Made by a program: the position numbers and the translations under genes. Of a DNA stretch of 64,000 bases, positions 1 through 7,683 are shown one piece after another (positions within the stretch are counted from its first letter, which is position 1; each line of letters opens with the position of its first letter). The notes under the pieces are model-generated. The model worked only from the letters and a program-made list of their open reading frames with translations. It made no database searches and had not been told where the DNA came from. The stretch is from positions 2,790,001 through 2,854,000 of the forward strand of contig OZ240239.1 of NCBI GenBank assembly GCA_965198095.1. The letters run 5' to 3'. The DNA is from CBDFJH01 sp965198095. Its GTDB lineage: Bacteria; Latescibacterota; UBA2968; GCA-2709665.

Positions 1-355
1 CTGACAGGAACTGTTCTCGATCGAACCAGTGAAGGGCGGACGAAACCGTGACCAAGTCGACCGTTGCATCGCCGACGGCCAGATTCTCCGCCAGACAGGC
101 CAGGTAGACGATCCGTTCGTCTCGTGGTGCTTGCTTGAGCATCTCAGATGAACCATCTGCGCCGATAATCGTTTGCGCGATCTCTTTCAGGGCGATGCAA
201 GACAGTCCGGTCCCGCACGCCACGTCGAGCGCTCGGTCCAGTTTGCGGTCGAGGGCCAACCGCGCCTTGACGTTTCGAATGACGGTCTCGTGGTGGTAGG
301 GGCGGCCCCGCGCATACTGTTCGGCGGCAGATTTCGTGTCGAAGAGGTGGGTCAC
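1..355 (-). CDS. SAM-dependent methyltransferase, N-terminal part (runs off the window)
   Basis: Translation on the minus strand gives the start of a class I SAM-dependent methyltransferase. The opening HLFDTKSAAEQYARGRP resembles the usual start of small methyltransferases of the UbiE/YcgJ type. It is followed by the glycine-rich SAM-binding motif I (DVACGTGLS), then GADGSSEML, and a motif-III-like VSSALHWFD just before the window edge. The GTG at 353-355 is chosen because an in-frame TAG lies three codons upstream (362-364). The C-terminal part lies outside the window, so the methyl acceptor cannot be guessed. Family assignment is firm; specific function is unknown. Confidence 0.85.
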   Translation of the reverse strand, partial: MTHLFDTKSAAEQYARGRPYHHETVIRNVKARLALDRKLDRALDVACGTGLSCIALKEIAQTIIGADGSSEMLKQAPRDERIVYLACLAENLAVGDATVDLVTVSSALHWFDREQFLS

Positions 356-679
356 GTCGCTCTACAGGCTACAGGCGCTGTTCGTCACAGACGCGTTGGC
401 GTTGGGCGGCAGGCGATACGCTTCGTGTCGTGCCAACGTTCGAGATGCTGCTGGTCTTCCCTGTTGAAGGCCACGGCCGACTCCGAGGATTGCCCACGAC
501 GAGCCTTCTCCCCTCCCCCATTTCGCAGACGGGAGCGGGGTCGATGTCCGCCCTCATTTTTCGTTGCCTTGGGCCGGGCCAGAGTCCTGTCCGGTGTGAA
601 GATTTCGTCCGTCACGTGGGCCGGCGTGTCAGCCAGGTTATGGGTCCTCTTGCGCATCCACGGGAATGCCCTCTTTCAT
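356..679. other. Intergenic stretch without a recognisable gene
   Basis: This 324-base gap lies between the methyltransferase start and the end of the enolase-superfamily gene. Short open frames exist on both strands, but their translations are rich in Arg, Pro and Ser, look like out-of-frame reading and match no family I know. I see no clear promoter, tRNA or terminator here. It probably contains the methyltransferase promoter. Confidence 0.5.
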
Positions 680-1717
680 TCACCTCGCAGGGGGCGGCAG
701 GCTGACGCCGAAGCCGGGGGCGTCGTCGATGGCGATCTCCCCATCCACGATCTTCGGCTGCCCGGCGACCCAATCGATCCAGGGCCGGCCCGATTCAGCG
801 AGCGGATCGGGATCAAGCGATGCCATCGCGTGAAGCGACCAGACTTCGCTTCCGCGGTGGGGACAGACGGCGACCCCGTATTTTTCACCCATTGCATAGA
901 TCTTCACGAGCTCCGTAAGCCCACCGCACCACGTCACATCGGGCTGTACGATCGCGTGAAGTCGCTCGCTCATCAGAAGGTCGAACGCCGCAGCCGTGTA
1001 TTCGTGCTCACCGCTCGCGATGGGAATCGGGCTCTCGTCGCGAAGCTTCGCATACCCCTCCAGGTCTTCCGGCGGCAACGGTTCCTCGAGCCAGGCCAGA
1101 TCGCAACCTTCCAATGCTTCAGCCAGACGAAGCGCGGAGTCGACGTCCAGTTTCATTCCGGCATCCCCCATCAACTGGACCTCCGGCCCCAGCGTTTCCC
1201 TCACACGACGGATCGGCCCGACGATCTCTCCGATCTCCTGATTCGGGTCGATCCCGGCGTGCAACTTCACCGCGCGAAACCCCTGCGCGCCGTTTCGAAT
1301 CGCCTCCTCGGCCGAGAAACCGGTCTTGTAGCATCGAATGCGTTTCCCCACCGGGCCGTCCTTCTCGCCCAGAATCTCGGCCACCGGCTTCCCTTCCCGT
1401 TTTCCCCTGAGGTCCCACAGGGCCAGATCTACGCCGCTGATCGCCATCACGACAACCCCTTTCCGTCCATACGGCCGTGTTGCCCTGTACATCTCCTCCC
1501 ACAGGTCTTCGACGCGGGTCGAATCGGCGCCGATGAGAGGTCGGCGCAACGCGGTCTCGATCACGTGAATGCCTGCCCGGCCGCCGCCTCCGACGCCGTA
1601 GCCGGTCAGGCCGTCTTCTGTCTCGACAGTGACAGCGATTTGGCCCAGCCACGTTCGCCAGTCGTTCGGATCTCCGGGCGCTTTCGGTTGGACTGCCCTG
1701 ATCGATTTGATTCTCAC
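680..1717 (-). CDS. Enolase-superfamily sugar-acid dehydratase (mandelate racemase/L-rhamnonate dehydratase-like)
   Basis: This is a member of the mandelate racemase/muconate lactonizing enzyme family, which abstracts a proton next to a carboxylate using Mg2+. It has the N-terminal capping domain (IKSIRAVQ...TVETEDGLTGYG) and barrel motifs AVKLH, GDAGMKLDV, WLEEPLPPED, SGEHEYT, QPDVTWCGGLTE and CPHRGSEVW. The D, E and E metal ligands fall at GDAG, EEP and GEH. The GEH...QPDVxWCGGLT series is most like L-rhamnonate-type acid-sugar dehydratases, but the substrate is inferred only by resemblance. The GTG at 1715-1717 is preferred: GAGG lies about 7 nt upstream and the family normally begins at this point. 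A longer reading starts at 1771. It lies just downstream of the toxin-antitoxin pair. Confidence 0.85.
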   Translation of the reverse strand: MRIKSIRAVQPKAPGDPNDWRTWLGQIAVTVETEDGLTGYGVGGGGRAGIHVIETALRRPLIGADSTRVEDLWEEMYRATRPYGRKGVVVMAISGVDLALWDLRGKREGKPVAEILGEKDGPVGKRIRCYKTGFSAEEAIRNGAQGFRAVKLHAGIDPNQEIGEIVGPIRRVRETLGPEVQLMGDAGMKLDVDSALRLAEALEGCDLAWLEEPLPPEDLEGYAKLRDESPIPIASGEHEYTAAAFDLLMSERLHAIVQPDVTWCGGLTELVKIYAMGEKYGVAVCPHRGSEVWSLHAMASLDPDPLAESGRPWIDWVAGQPKIVDGEIAIDDAPGFGVSLPPPAR

Positions 1718-1774
1718 GTCACGGCCTCGTCTTCTCGCCTCGTCGCGGCGATCTGATTCAGTGACACGCAATCC

Positions 1775-2077
1775 TCATTCGGTCCGCAGCGCGGGCTCCA
1801 GCGATCGCTTCTCGGTCAGCCGCCCGGAAAGATATTTGTGGATCACACTGGACAGCAGTGTCTGATAGGGAATCCCCTCTTCTCTCGCCCGCGAGTGAGC
1901 GAGCTGGAAGTCACGTTCGGTCACCCGCAGATTCACGCGCCGGGTCTTGTTGAACGTGCTGCGGGCCGCCTGACGTGCCATATCGAGCTCGCGTTCCGCT
2001 TCCGGGGCACGGCGTAGCTCGCCCCGCTCGAATCGATCCAGAATCTCCCGCTCTTCCGTGCCCATTTCGTCCTTCAC
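1775..2077 (-). CDS. BrnA-type antitoxin (CopG/ribbon-helix-helix)
   Basis: A 100-residue protein with an acidic N-terminus and a C-terminal ribbon-helix-helix DNA-binding segment (RRVNLRVTERDFQLAHSRA, then EGIPYQTLLSSVIHKYLSG). This pattern is typical of the antitoxin of BrnT/BrnA-like type II toxin-antitoxin pairs. In such pairs the antitoxin binds the toxin and represses its own operon. Its start overlaps the end of the toxin gene by 4 nt, so the order is toxin first, as in brnTA operons. The likely operator is the inverted repeat inside the promoter at 2368-2396. Confidence 0.85.
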   Translation of the reverse strand: MKDEMGTEEREILDRFERGELRRAPEAERELDMARQAARSTFNKTRRVNLRVTERDFQLAHSRAREEGIPYQTLLSSVIHKYLSGRLTEKRSLEPALRTE

Positions 2078-2361
2078 AAGGGTCGCCTCCTCTGATCATT
2101 TCGCGTCTCCTTCCGGCTCGGAATGATTGTCTTCAGGAATCGCGTGCCGTCCGCCTCTATCACGAATGGGACGAGGTGGACGTACTGCTGGATATCCACG
2201 ACGTAGATCAGCTGTCCCGGGCAGCGATCCTGGTCCGGATGCGTGAGCACATCCATCAGACCGCCCTGCTCGATCGCGGAGACCACACGCTCAAATGAAA
2301 TTCCTCGCGCCTCAAGGAGCCATTGGTTCTTCTCCGTGTTCCAATCGAAACTGCCGTCCAT
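2074..2361 (-). CDS. BrnT-like type II toxin
   Basis: A 95-residue protein with the BrnT/DUF4258-like pattern: FDWNTEKNQWLLEARGISFE at the start, then a central GQLIYVVDIQQYVHLVPFV and the ending FLKTIIPSRKET. BrnT-type toxins adopt a RelE-like fold and act as ribonucleases; activity here is inferred from the family. The gene lies upstream of the BrnA-type antitoxin with a 4-nt overlap. The -10 box of its promoter lies only about 6 nt before the ATG, so the mRNA is probably leaderless. A slightly longer frame was not considered because the promoter abuts this ATG. Confidence 0.85.
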   Translation of the reverse strand: MDGSFDWNTEKNQWLLEARGISFERVVSAIEQGGLMDVLTHPDQDRCPGQLIYVVDIQQYVHLVPFVIEADGTRFLKTIIPSRKETRNDQRRRPL

Positions 2362-2367
2362 GGGCTA

Positions 2368-2396
2368 ATAATAGCACATTGTGTGCATTTTGTCAA
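2368..2396 (-). promoter_or_regulatory. Sigma70-type promoter with embedded operator for the toxin-antitoxin operon
   Basis: Read on the minus strand: -35 TTGACA (2391-2396), a 17-nt spacer, and -10 TATTAT (2368-2373). The spacer holds the inverted repeat GCACA-CAA-TGTGC, a good candidate site for autorepression by the BrnA-type protein. The expected transcription start falls at or next to the A of the toxin ATG (2361). Confidence 0.8.
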
Positions 2397-2443
2397 CACA
2401 CCTCCCGATCCGAAATGAGACTTCTCCGCAACTGTGGCCAGCG

Positions 2444-2980
2444 CGAAGACGTAAGACGTTTTTCTTTCTCGCCGTCGCCTCCGCCAGGGCGGAGATGGAA
2501 CCCTACAAGGATTCGGCCGAGTTCGAACAGCTCAAATCCCTGATCGGGGTCTGGGAAGGTTAAATGCCGATGAAGAAAGACAAGGAGCCCCCGGACAGGC
2601 AGGCGGACATGCCCGAGGCCGTGAAGATAACCCGTCGAGTCCCGCCCGATCGCGGGCGGCAGCGTGATCCAGGAGACGTTCAATGCCGGCTCGCTGATGG
2701 AGCGGGTCACCATGTACCACGACCGCGGCGAAGGGTGTGCCTCACCCACGACTGCGCGTTGGGGAACCAGCCGCGCCTGGACGATACCCACACCAACGAT
2801 GGAAAGCTCCACTTCGCCTTTTCCAAAGCCAACGAATTGGACGCGGCCACCGACACGTTCATGCACTCCCTCGTGCTGACGACCGTCGACGCAAACACCA
2901 TCCTGCAGCGCTGGACGATGGATCAGGGAGGCAACGTAGTATCGGCATACAACATGCGCCTGACCCGTGTGCAGCAGTAG
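2444..2980 (+). pseudogene. Broken secreted lipocalin-like (DUF1579-like) gene
   Basis: Pieces of one protein can be followed across two frames. A hydrophobic leader (KTFFFLAVASARAE) precedes FEQLKSLIGVWEG. An in-frame TAA at 2561-2563 interrupts it, and MPMKKDKEPPDRQADMPEAV continues in the same frame. The frame then shifts at about 2640-2660 (GGSVIQETF, MERVTMYHDRGE) and shifts back at about 2735-2745 (LTHDCALGNQPRLDD through ILQRWTMDQGG to the stop). The series 'LIGVWEG...TMYHDRGE...CALGNQPR...HSLVLTTVD' matches a common family of small periplasmic proteins. One nonsense codon and two frameshifts argue for a pseudogene, or less likely for sequencing errors. The upstream limit is uncertain. 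Confidence 0.75.
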
Positions 2981-3049
2981 ACCGCCACGCCGCACACCGG
3001 CGTCCAAGACAAAAAGAACCGTCCGGGCGGCGGTTGGAGTCGCTCCGGC

Positions 3050-4405
3050 CTAAAACTCCAGGATATCCACTTTCTGGCGAAACCCGGCAAGGTCGACCTC
3101 CCCGCGGCCATAGGCATCCACATCCACCTTCTGAACCTTCAACACCAACCCCTTCGGGCCCGGCCAGCCGCTCCACAGACCGGCCGGAAAGCGGACCTCG
3201 ACCACGATGTATTCATTGGGCTTGACGATGCGGAGGGTATAGCCGTAGTCCCCCACCACCTCGACCAGCTCCCCCTTGAATCGATCGTGGATTCGACGTT
3301 CTTCTGCCGTCGGTTTGCCCTGTTTGTAAGGATGGGTCGGCGAATAGAACGCCTCTACTTTTTCTTTGATCAGAGGATGGGCTGCACGGTAGCCGGTTCC
3401 CGCGTTTACGAAGAAGACCGCCCCCAACCCTTCGAGGTACAAGCCCAGGGTCTGGTTTCCTCTTCCTGGGATTCCGAATCCTGGGACCAGATGCGCGGGC
3501 CGCGTGAGGGCCTTGTCCAGGATGGCGGCCAGGACGCTGATCTTTTTCATCGTGGCACCCGCCCGCCGGACCTCACGAGAGACCATCCGCCTGCGAAACT
3601 CGGCCTCGCTCAGGCGCTCGCGGCGGTACGCTACGATATCACGCTTTTTTGCCGTGACCTCGAAGTAGGCCTGCTCCGACAACGCAGTCATCATCTGGTG
3701 CATCGGAACCTTCCGAAGGTTTCGGCGCGGTCTGAGAGCTTCCCTGTCTATCTGTTTTTCGACGACCTCCCGGGTTTCCACGTTGACGCCTGTCTCCTGT
3801 TCGCGGGGATCTATTGCGTGCTGCGCCTCTTTCAGCCTGTGTTCTGATGCCCCTTGCATAAGTCTCTGGAGTTCCAGCGATTCACTGGCCACTCCCTTTT
3901 GCACCTCAAAGGAGATCGGAGAAACCGGTTGGTAGTGGACCCGGACCGTGATCTGGTCTTCCGCTTTCAACTGGCGGATCGCATCGGCGTAGGTGCCCAG
4001 AAATTCTCGGAGTCGATCCTGGAGCAGGCCGCGCCTCTCCTCCTGTAACGCCCTGATGGGGTTTACCTCATTGTCCTCCTTACTCGTGCCCGACGCCTCT
4101 CGCGCCCACTGAATCGCGCCCAGATCGGGAAGCCCTGGCGGACGGCTTTCTTCGATCAGAAAGATCACCCCGTAGTTTTCGAAGTAAAATCCCCGAACGT
4201 GCGGTTTTTGATGGACGCCGGATATGAAGGGCGTGTGATGGGCGTGCAGGTTGTGCAGGATCCCTTCCATGATGCCCAGATCCTGCTGCATGCGTTTCCG
4301 GTCGATCTCGACCGGGCCGGCAGAAGCTGGAAGAGCAAGGCAGAAGACGGCGATGAACACAATCAGGGGACAGACTCTCATTTCCATTCTCCTCGTGTCG
4401 ATCAT
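3050..4405 (-). CDS. Exported two-lobed protein of unknown function in an ECF sigma operon
   Basis: A 451-residue protein with a signal peptide (hydrophobic residues 11-27, likely cleavage after ALPASA). The middle (about 110-290) is highly charged and probably helical. Two similar blocks flank it: residues 72-84 (G-F-Y-F-E-N-Y-G-V-I-F-L-I) and 321-333 (G-L-Y-L-E-G-L-G-A-V-F-F-V). Each is preceded by an I-L-x-x-x-L helix, which suggests an internal duplication. Its ATG overlaps the stop of the anti-sigma gene by 4 nt, so all three genes are translationally coupled. It is probably an envelope effector or sensor controlled by this sigma factor. I do not recognise the family. Confidence 0.85.
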   Translation of the reverse strand: MIDTRRMEMRVCPLIVFIAVFCLALPASAGPVEIDRKRMQQDLGIMEGILHNLHAHHTPFISGVHQKPHVRGFYFENYGVIFLIEESRPPGLPDLGAIQWAREASGTSKEDNEVNPIRALQEERRGLLQDRLREFLGTYADAIRQLKAEDQITVRVHYQPVSPISFEVQKGVASESLELQRLMQGASEHRLKEAQHAIDPREQETGVNVETREVVEKQIDREALRPRRNLRKVPMHQMMTALSEQAYFEVTAKKRDIVAYRRERLSEAEFRRRMVSREVRRAGATMKKISVLAAILDKALTRPAHLVPGFGIPGRGNQTLGLYLEGLGAVFFVNAGTGYRAAHPLIKEKVEAFYSPTHPYKQGKPTAEERRIHDRFKGELVEVVGDYGYTLRIVKPNEYIVVEVRFPAGLWSGWPGPKGLVLKVQKVDVDAYGRGEVDLAGFRQKVDILEF

Positions 4406-5115
4406 TCAAAGGTGGAACGCGTGGACGGCGTCGCCTGCGTGTATGCGACCGCCAGGAAGCGATGCAAAAGGTCTTCGGTCCGCATCAAGCGGCTCTCCGT
4501 CGACCCGTCGATCTCCTGCAAGCCCTGTGCGATCAGTTGCAAATCCTGTTGGCGCTGGAATTCCAGATCCCGGGCGAACTGGTCCAGGATTAAAGCAAGT
4601 TCCACGCGTTGTTGGGCGTATCCCTCGCGGATCAACGCGTGCATCAGGCCCAAGGACTGTTGTTGCGCCTGCACCCAATCCGCCCGCGTGAGCGGATCCC
4701 TTGGAACCGCTGACGCCGGGTCGGGCGCTGCCGTCCCGGGCAGGCTCAGCCTCAGGTGGAACCCTCCCTGCCCGTCGTAGTCCGCCTCGAAGTTCAGGAG
4801 CGCCAGGATCAGCACGACCCCGGTCAGGCCCAGCGAAAGGCCGGGCGCCCACGCGCGCCGGTTCCCAGAGAACCGCCAGTCGGGCCATCGGGCTCTCCAC
4901 CAAGGCCGTTTTTCCGGCGCGAAGACGAGGCTCGCAGGCGGATCCTCATCCGCCCAGGCACGCATCAGGTCCGCCGTCCGTCCCAGTTGCTCCAGCGCCC
5001 GCGCACAGGAAGGACAGGTCTTGATGTGGGCCTCGATGCCGGCCCGCCTCTCCGCATCTCCCTCGTCGTAGAGATAGCCGACCAGTTCCTCTCTTGGCAG
5101 CTCACACGTCGTCAT
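4402..5115 (-). CDS. Zinc-finger anti-sigma factor
   Basis: A 237-residue anti-sigma protein. The N-terminal ZAS/zf-HC2 motif is H30-x3-C34-x2-C37 (HIKTCPSC), the zinc-binding module that holds ECF sigma factors. A single transmembrane helix follows at about residues 92-108 (GLSLGLTGVVLILALL). The rest is a periplasmic part with a Gln/Leu-rich helix (about 165-215). The gene overlaps the sigma gene by 14 nt and the next gene by 4 nt. The layout implies membrane-tethered sequestration of the sigma factor, released by an envelope signal. The signal itself is not evident. Confidence 0.88.
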   Translation of the reverse strand: MTTCELPREELVGYLYDEGDAERRAGIEAHIKTCPSCARALEQLGRTADLMRAWADEDPPASLVFAPEKRPWWRARWPDWRFSGNRRAWAPGLSLGLTGVVLILALLNFEADYDGQGGFHLRLSLPGTAAPDPASAVPRDPLTRADWVQAQQQSLGLMHALIREGYAQQRVELALILDQFARDLEFQRQQDLQLIAQGLQEIDGSTESRLMRTEDLLHRFLAVAYTQATPSTRSTFE

Positions 5116-5692
5116 CGATCGCCTCCTGGGTGATATGCCACTGATCCAGCAGCTTCCTGAGATTATTCAGGCCATAGTACAGCCGGGATTTCACGGTGTT
5201 GACCGACAGCTCCAGGGCGGCGGCGATTTCAGTGAACTTCAGGTGCTGGTACTCCTTCATCACGACTACGACCCGTTGTTCCTCTGGAATCGACTGCAGC
5301 GCCTGGTTGAGCAGATCTCGCAGATCGCGCGCGTGGACTCCGGCATCGGTCTCGACCGAAGAGATCAGCGCTTCATCCGGCCGCCCGTTGGTCCCTTGCT
5401 CCAGGCGCTCCAGAGAGACCGTGGGATGCCGCCGCCGCTGCCTAAACTCGTCCCGGCAGGTGTTGACCGCGATCTGGTAGAGCCAAGTGGAAAATTTCTC
5501 CGGATCCCGCAGCCGGCGGATGTTGCGGTAAGCCCTGATGAAGGTCTTCTGGCACAGATCCTGCGCTTCCTCGCGGTTTCCCACAGCGCGCAGGATGAAG
5601 TTGTAAAGAGGCCGGTGCCAGCGCCCGACCAGCCCGTTGAAGGCGTGGGACTCGCCGGCGCAAAAGCGCCGGATCAGATCGGCATCGGCCAT
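5102..5692 (-). CDS. ECF sigma factor (sigma-24/RpoE-like)
   Basis: A 196-residue extracytoplasmic-function sigma factor. Region 2 (LIRRFCAGESHAFNGLV, then EEAQDLCQKTFIRAYRNI and FSTWLYQIAVNTCRDEFR) recognises the -10 element. After a linker, region 4 (LQSIPEEQRVVVVMKEYQ, then FTEIAAALELSVNTVKSRL) is the helix-turn-helix that binds the -35 element. It heads a three-gene operon with its anti-sigma factor and an exported protein. A GAAC/CGTC-type element upstream (5741-5767) suggests autoregulation. The regulon is unknown. Confidence 0.93.
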   Translation of the reverse strand: MADADLIRRFCAGESHAFNGLVGRWHRPLYNFILRAVGNREEAQDLCQKTFIRAYRNIRRLRDPEKFSTWLYQIAVNTCRDEFRQRRRHPTVSLERLEQGTNGRPDEALISSVETDAGVHARDLRDLLNQALQSIPEEQRVVVVMKEYQHLKFTEIAAALELSVNTVKSRLYYGLNNLRKLLDQWHITQEAIDDDV

Positions 5693-5734
5693 GGATCCTG
5701 CCGTGGATAAGATCGGGGATTTCTGAAGGCTTGT

Positions 5735-5866
5735 ATGAGTGAGACGATGGAAGGGGCCAAAAAGTTCTACGACCGATCAGGAGGTCGGTTTTATCTCTCC
5801 GAACCCCGCTCGATCTCGATCACCTTTTCAGACATTGACAGAACGTCTCCGAACCAATATTCTTAA
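5735..5866 (+). CDS. Possible small protein (43 codons), unrecognised
   Basis: An ATG at 5735 follows a good ribosome binding site (GAAGG, 5-nt spacing). It opens a 43-codon frame ending TAA at 5864-5866, with unbiased, coding-like composition (for example KKFYDRSGGRFYLSE). It is divergent from the sigma gene and its start overlaps the candidate ECF promoter. The frame ends 44 nt before the ABC ATPase coding sequence, in a different frame. It may be a leader peptide or a chance frame. Confidence 0.25.
   Translation: MSETMEGAKKFYDRSGGRFYLSEPRSISITFSDIDRTSPNQYS
5741..5767 (-). promoter_or_regulatory. Candidate ECF-dependent promoter of the sigma operon
   Basis: On the minus strand GAACTT (5762-5767), a 15-nt spacer and CGTCTC (5741-5746) lie about 50 nt before the sigma-factor ATG. 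ECF-group promoters commonly pair a GAAC-type -35 with a CGTC-type -10 at this spacing, and ECF factors usually control their own operon. This rests on pattern only. Confidence 0.45.
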
Positions 5867-5910
5867 CCTTCTCAGCTCGCTTAAGAGAACCGAAACCGGG
5901 AGAAGACGCC

Positions 5911-6894
5911 ATATCCCAGGTCGTCGTCCAGGATCTCGTCAAGACCTACCAGATCGCCGAGCGCCGGGCCGGTCTCTGGGGCGCTTTTCGCGGCCTCGTG
6001 CGGCGGGACTATCGCACGGTCTGCGCCCTGGACGGCGTCTCGTTTTCCCTGGAGCCGGGCGAGCTGGTCGGGTACATCGGACCCAACGGCGCGGGCAAAT
6101 CGACAACCGTAAAACTCCTTTCCGGCATCCTGGTCCCGGATTCCGGCCGTTGCGAGGTCCTCGGCCGGGTGCCCTGGAAAGACCGCGTGGCGCACGTGCG
6201 GCAGATCGGGGTGGTCTTCGGCCAGCGCACGCAGCTCTGGTGGGACCTGCCCGTCATCGAGTCGTTCGAACTCCTGCGGGATATCTACAAGGTGCCACAA
6301 ACAGACTACGTCCGCCGCCTCGATGAGCTCGTCGGCCTGCTGGACTTGGCCCGGCTACTGGACATGCCGGTGCGCCAGCTCAGCCTGGGCCAGCGCATGC
6401 GCTGCGACCTGACGGCCACGCTGCTCCACGCCCCTCCCCTGCTCTTCCTGGACGAGCCCACCATCGGCCTGGACGCCGTCTCCAAGCTGGCCGTGCGCGA
6501 CTTCATCAAACAGATCAACCGGGATCGGGGCACCACAGTCATCCTCACCACCCACAACATGGATGATATCGAGGCCTTGTGCACCCGGGTCATCGTCATC
6601 AGCCAGGGTCAGATCCTCTCGGACGGGAGCTTGACCGAGTTGCGAGCCCGCGTCTCCACCGAGCGCCGCCTGATCGTCGACCTGGTCGAGGAAGCGCCCG
6701 GGATCGACGATCCAGATGCCGAGGTCATCCAGCGTAGCGGCCACCGGGTGCACCTGCGCTTCGACCCTGCCCGGGTGCCCGCCGCCACGCTCATCAGTCG
6801 GATCACCGCGCGGCACGCGGTGCGCGATCTGTTCGTGGAAAACCCGCCGATCGAAGAGATCATCGCCCGCCTCTACCAGGGAGAACACGCGTGA
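5911..6894 (+). CDS. ABC-2 type exporter ATP-binding protein
   Basis: ATPase of a three-gene exporter. It has Walker A GPNGAGKS, signature LSLGQRMR, Walker B LLFLDEPT and the H-loop TTHNM. The family start is normally just before a VVVxDLVKTYQ-like strand, and that strand is present, encoded from about 5911. There is no ATG, GTG or TTG between the upstream in-frame stop (5836-5838) and the GTG at 5998. The codon at the expected start is ATA (5911-5913), with GGGAG about 8 nt upstream. Either ATA is used, or ATG was lost, or translation begins at GTG 5998 and drops the first strand. It overlaps the next gene by 4 nt. The closest group is the DrrA/viologen-exporter type; substrate unknown. Confidence 0.85.
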   Translation: MSQVVVQDLVKTYQIAERRAGLWGAFRGLVRRDYRTVCALDGVSFSLEPGELVGYIGPNGAGKSTTVKLLSGILVPDSGRCEVLGRVPWKDRVAHVRQIGVVFGQRTQLWWDLPVIESFELLRDIYKVPQTDYVRRLDELVGLLDLARLLDMPVRQLSLGQRMRCDLTATLLHAPPLLFLDEPTIGLDAVSKLAVRDFIKQINRDRGTTVILTTHNMDDIEALCTRVIVISQGQILSDGSLTELRARVSTERRLIVDLVEEAPGIDDPDAEVIQRSGHRVHLRFDPARVPAATLISRITARHAVRDLFVENPPIEEIIARLYQGEHA

Positions 6895-7682
6895 GCGCCT
6901 ACCTGGCGCTCTTCAGCGCCCGCGTCCGAATGCTGCTGCAATACCGCGCCGCAGCCCTGGCCGGCATGGCCACCCAGCTGTTCTGGGGCTTGATCCGCAT
7001 CATGATCTTCGAGGCCTTCTATCGTTCGAGCATCGGGGCGCAGCCGATGACCTACCCCGAGGTCGTCAACTACGTCTGGCTGGGCCAGGCGATGTTTGTG
7101 TTGTTGCCCATCTTCGCGGATGCCGAGATCCGCGCCATGGTCCGCACCGGAACGGTGGCGTATGAATTGACCCGACCGATCGACCTCTACACCTTCTGGT
7201 ACTGCCGCGCCCTGGCGAGCCGCATTGCGCCCGCCATCCTGCGCGCGATCCCCATCTTCTGCTTCGCCTTGCTCTTCCTGGGCCTGCAACCCCCTCCCTC
7301 CTGGTCTTCTGCCGGCGCCTGGGCCTTGGCCACTCTATGCGCCCTGCTCCTGGGCGGCGCCTTGGCCACCCTGGCCAACATCTCCCTGTTCTGGACCGTG
7401 GCGGGCGAAGGGGTGTTCCAGATTCAGCAGGTCGCCCTCATCATCTTTTCCGGCCTGATCGTCCCCCTGCCCCTCTTTCCGGACTGGGCGCAGGCGATCC
7501 TCGCGTGGATGCCGTTTGGCGCGCTGGTGGATCTGCCCTTCCGGCTCTACATGGGACACATTCCCCCCGGCGAGACCTGGGCGGTCCTGGCCCGCCAGTC
7601 GGTCTGGATCCTGGCCCTGGTGGCCCTCGGTCGCTTTCTCCTGGCTCGGGGCACCCGGCGCCTGGTCGTCCAGGGAGGCTGA
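6891..7682 (+). CDS. ABC-2 permease, PF06182 (DUF990)-like, first subunit
   Basis: A 263-residue integral membrane protein with about six hydrophobic segments. The start (MSAYLALFSARVRMLLQYRA) and the loop YPEVVNYVWLGQAMFVLLPI are typical of ABC2_membrane_6/DUF990 permeases, which work as pairs with a DrrA-like ATPase. It begins with ATG overlapping the ATPase stop by 4 nt and is followed after one base by the second permease. Such exporters are linked to drug, viologen or lipid efflux in other bacteria. The cargo here is unknown. Confidence 0.88.
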   Translation: MSAYLALFSARVRMLLQYRAAALAGMATQLFWGLIRIMIFEAFYRSSIGAQPMTYPEVVNYVWLGQAMFVLLPIFADAEIRAMVRTGTVAYELTRPIDLYTFWYCRALASRIAPAILRAIPIFCFALLFLGLQPPPSWSSAGAWALATLCALLLGGALATLANISLFWTVAGEGVFQIQQVALIIFSGLIVPLPLFPDWAQAILAWMPFGALVDLPFRLYMGHIPPGETWAVLARQSVWILALVALGRFLLARGTRRLVVQGG

Positions 7683-7683
7683 G

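Noticed and set aside
173..1756. Long plus-strand open frame (527 codons) opposite the first genes
   Set aside because: It is antisense to a clear enolase-superfamily gene and a methyltransferase; the translation is Arg/Pro-rich and matches no family.
5771..5795. Hairpin ACCGA-TCGGT followed by TTTT as a terminator
   Set aside because: Only a 5-bp stem, and it lies where neither neighbouring operon should end.
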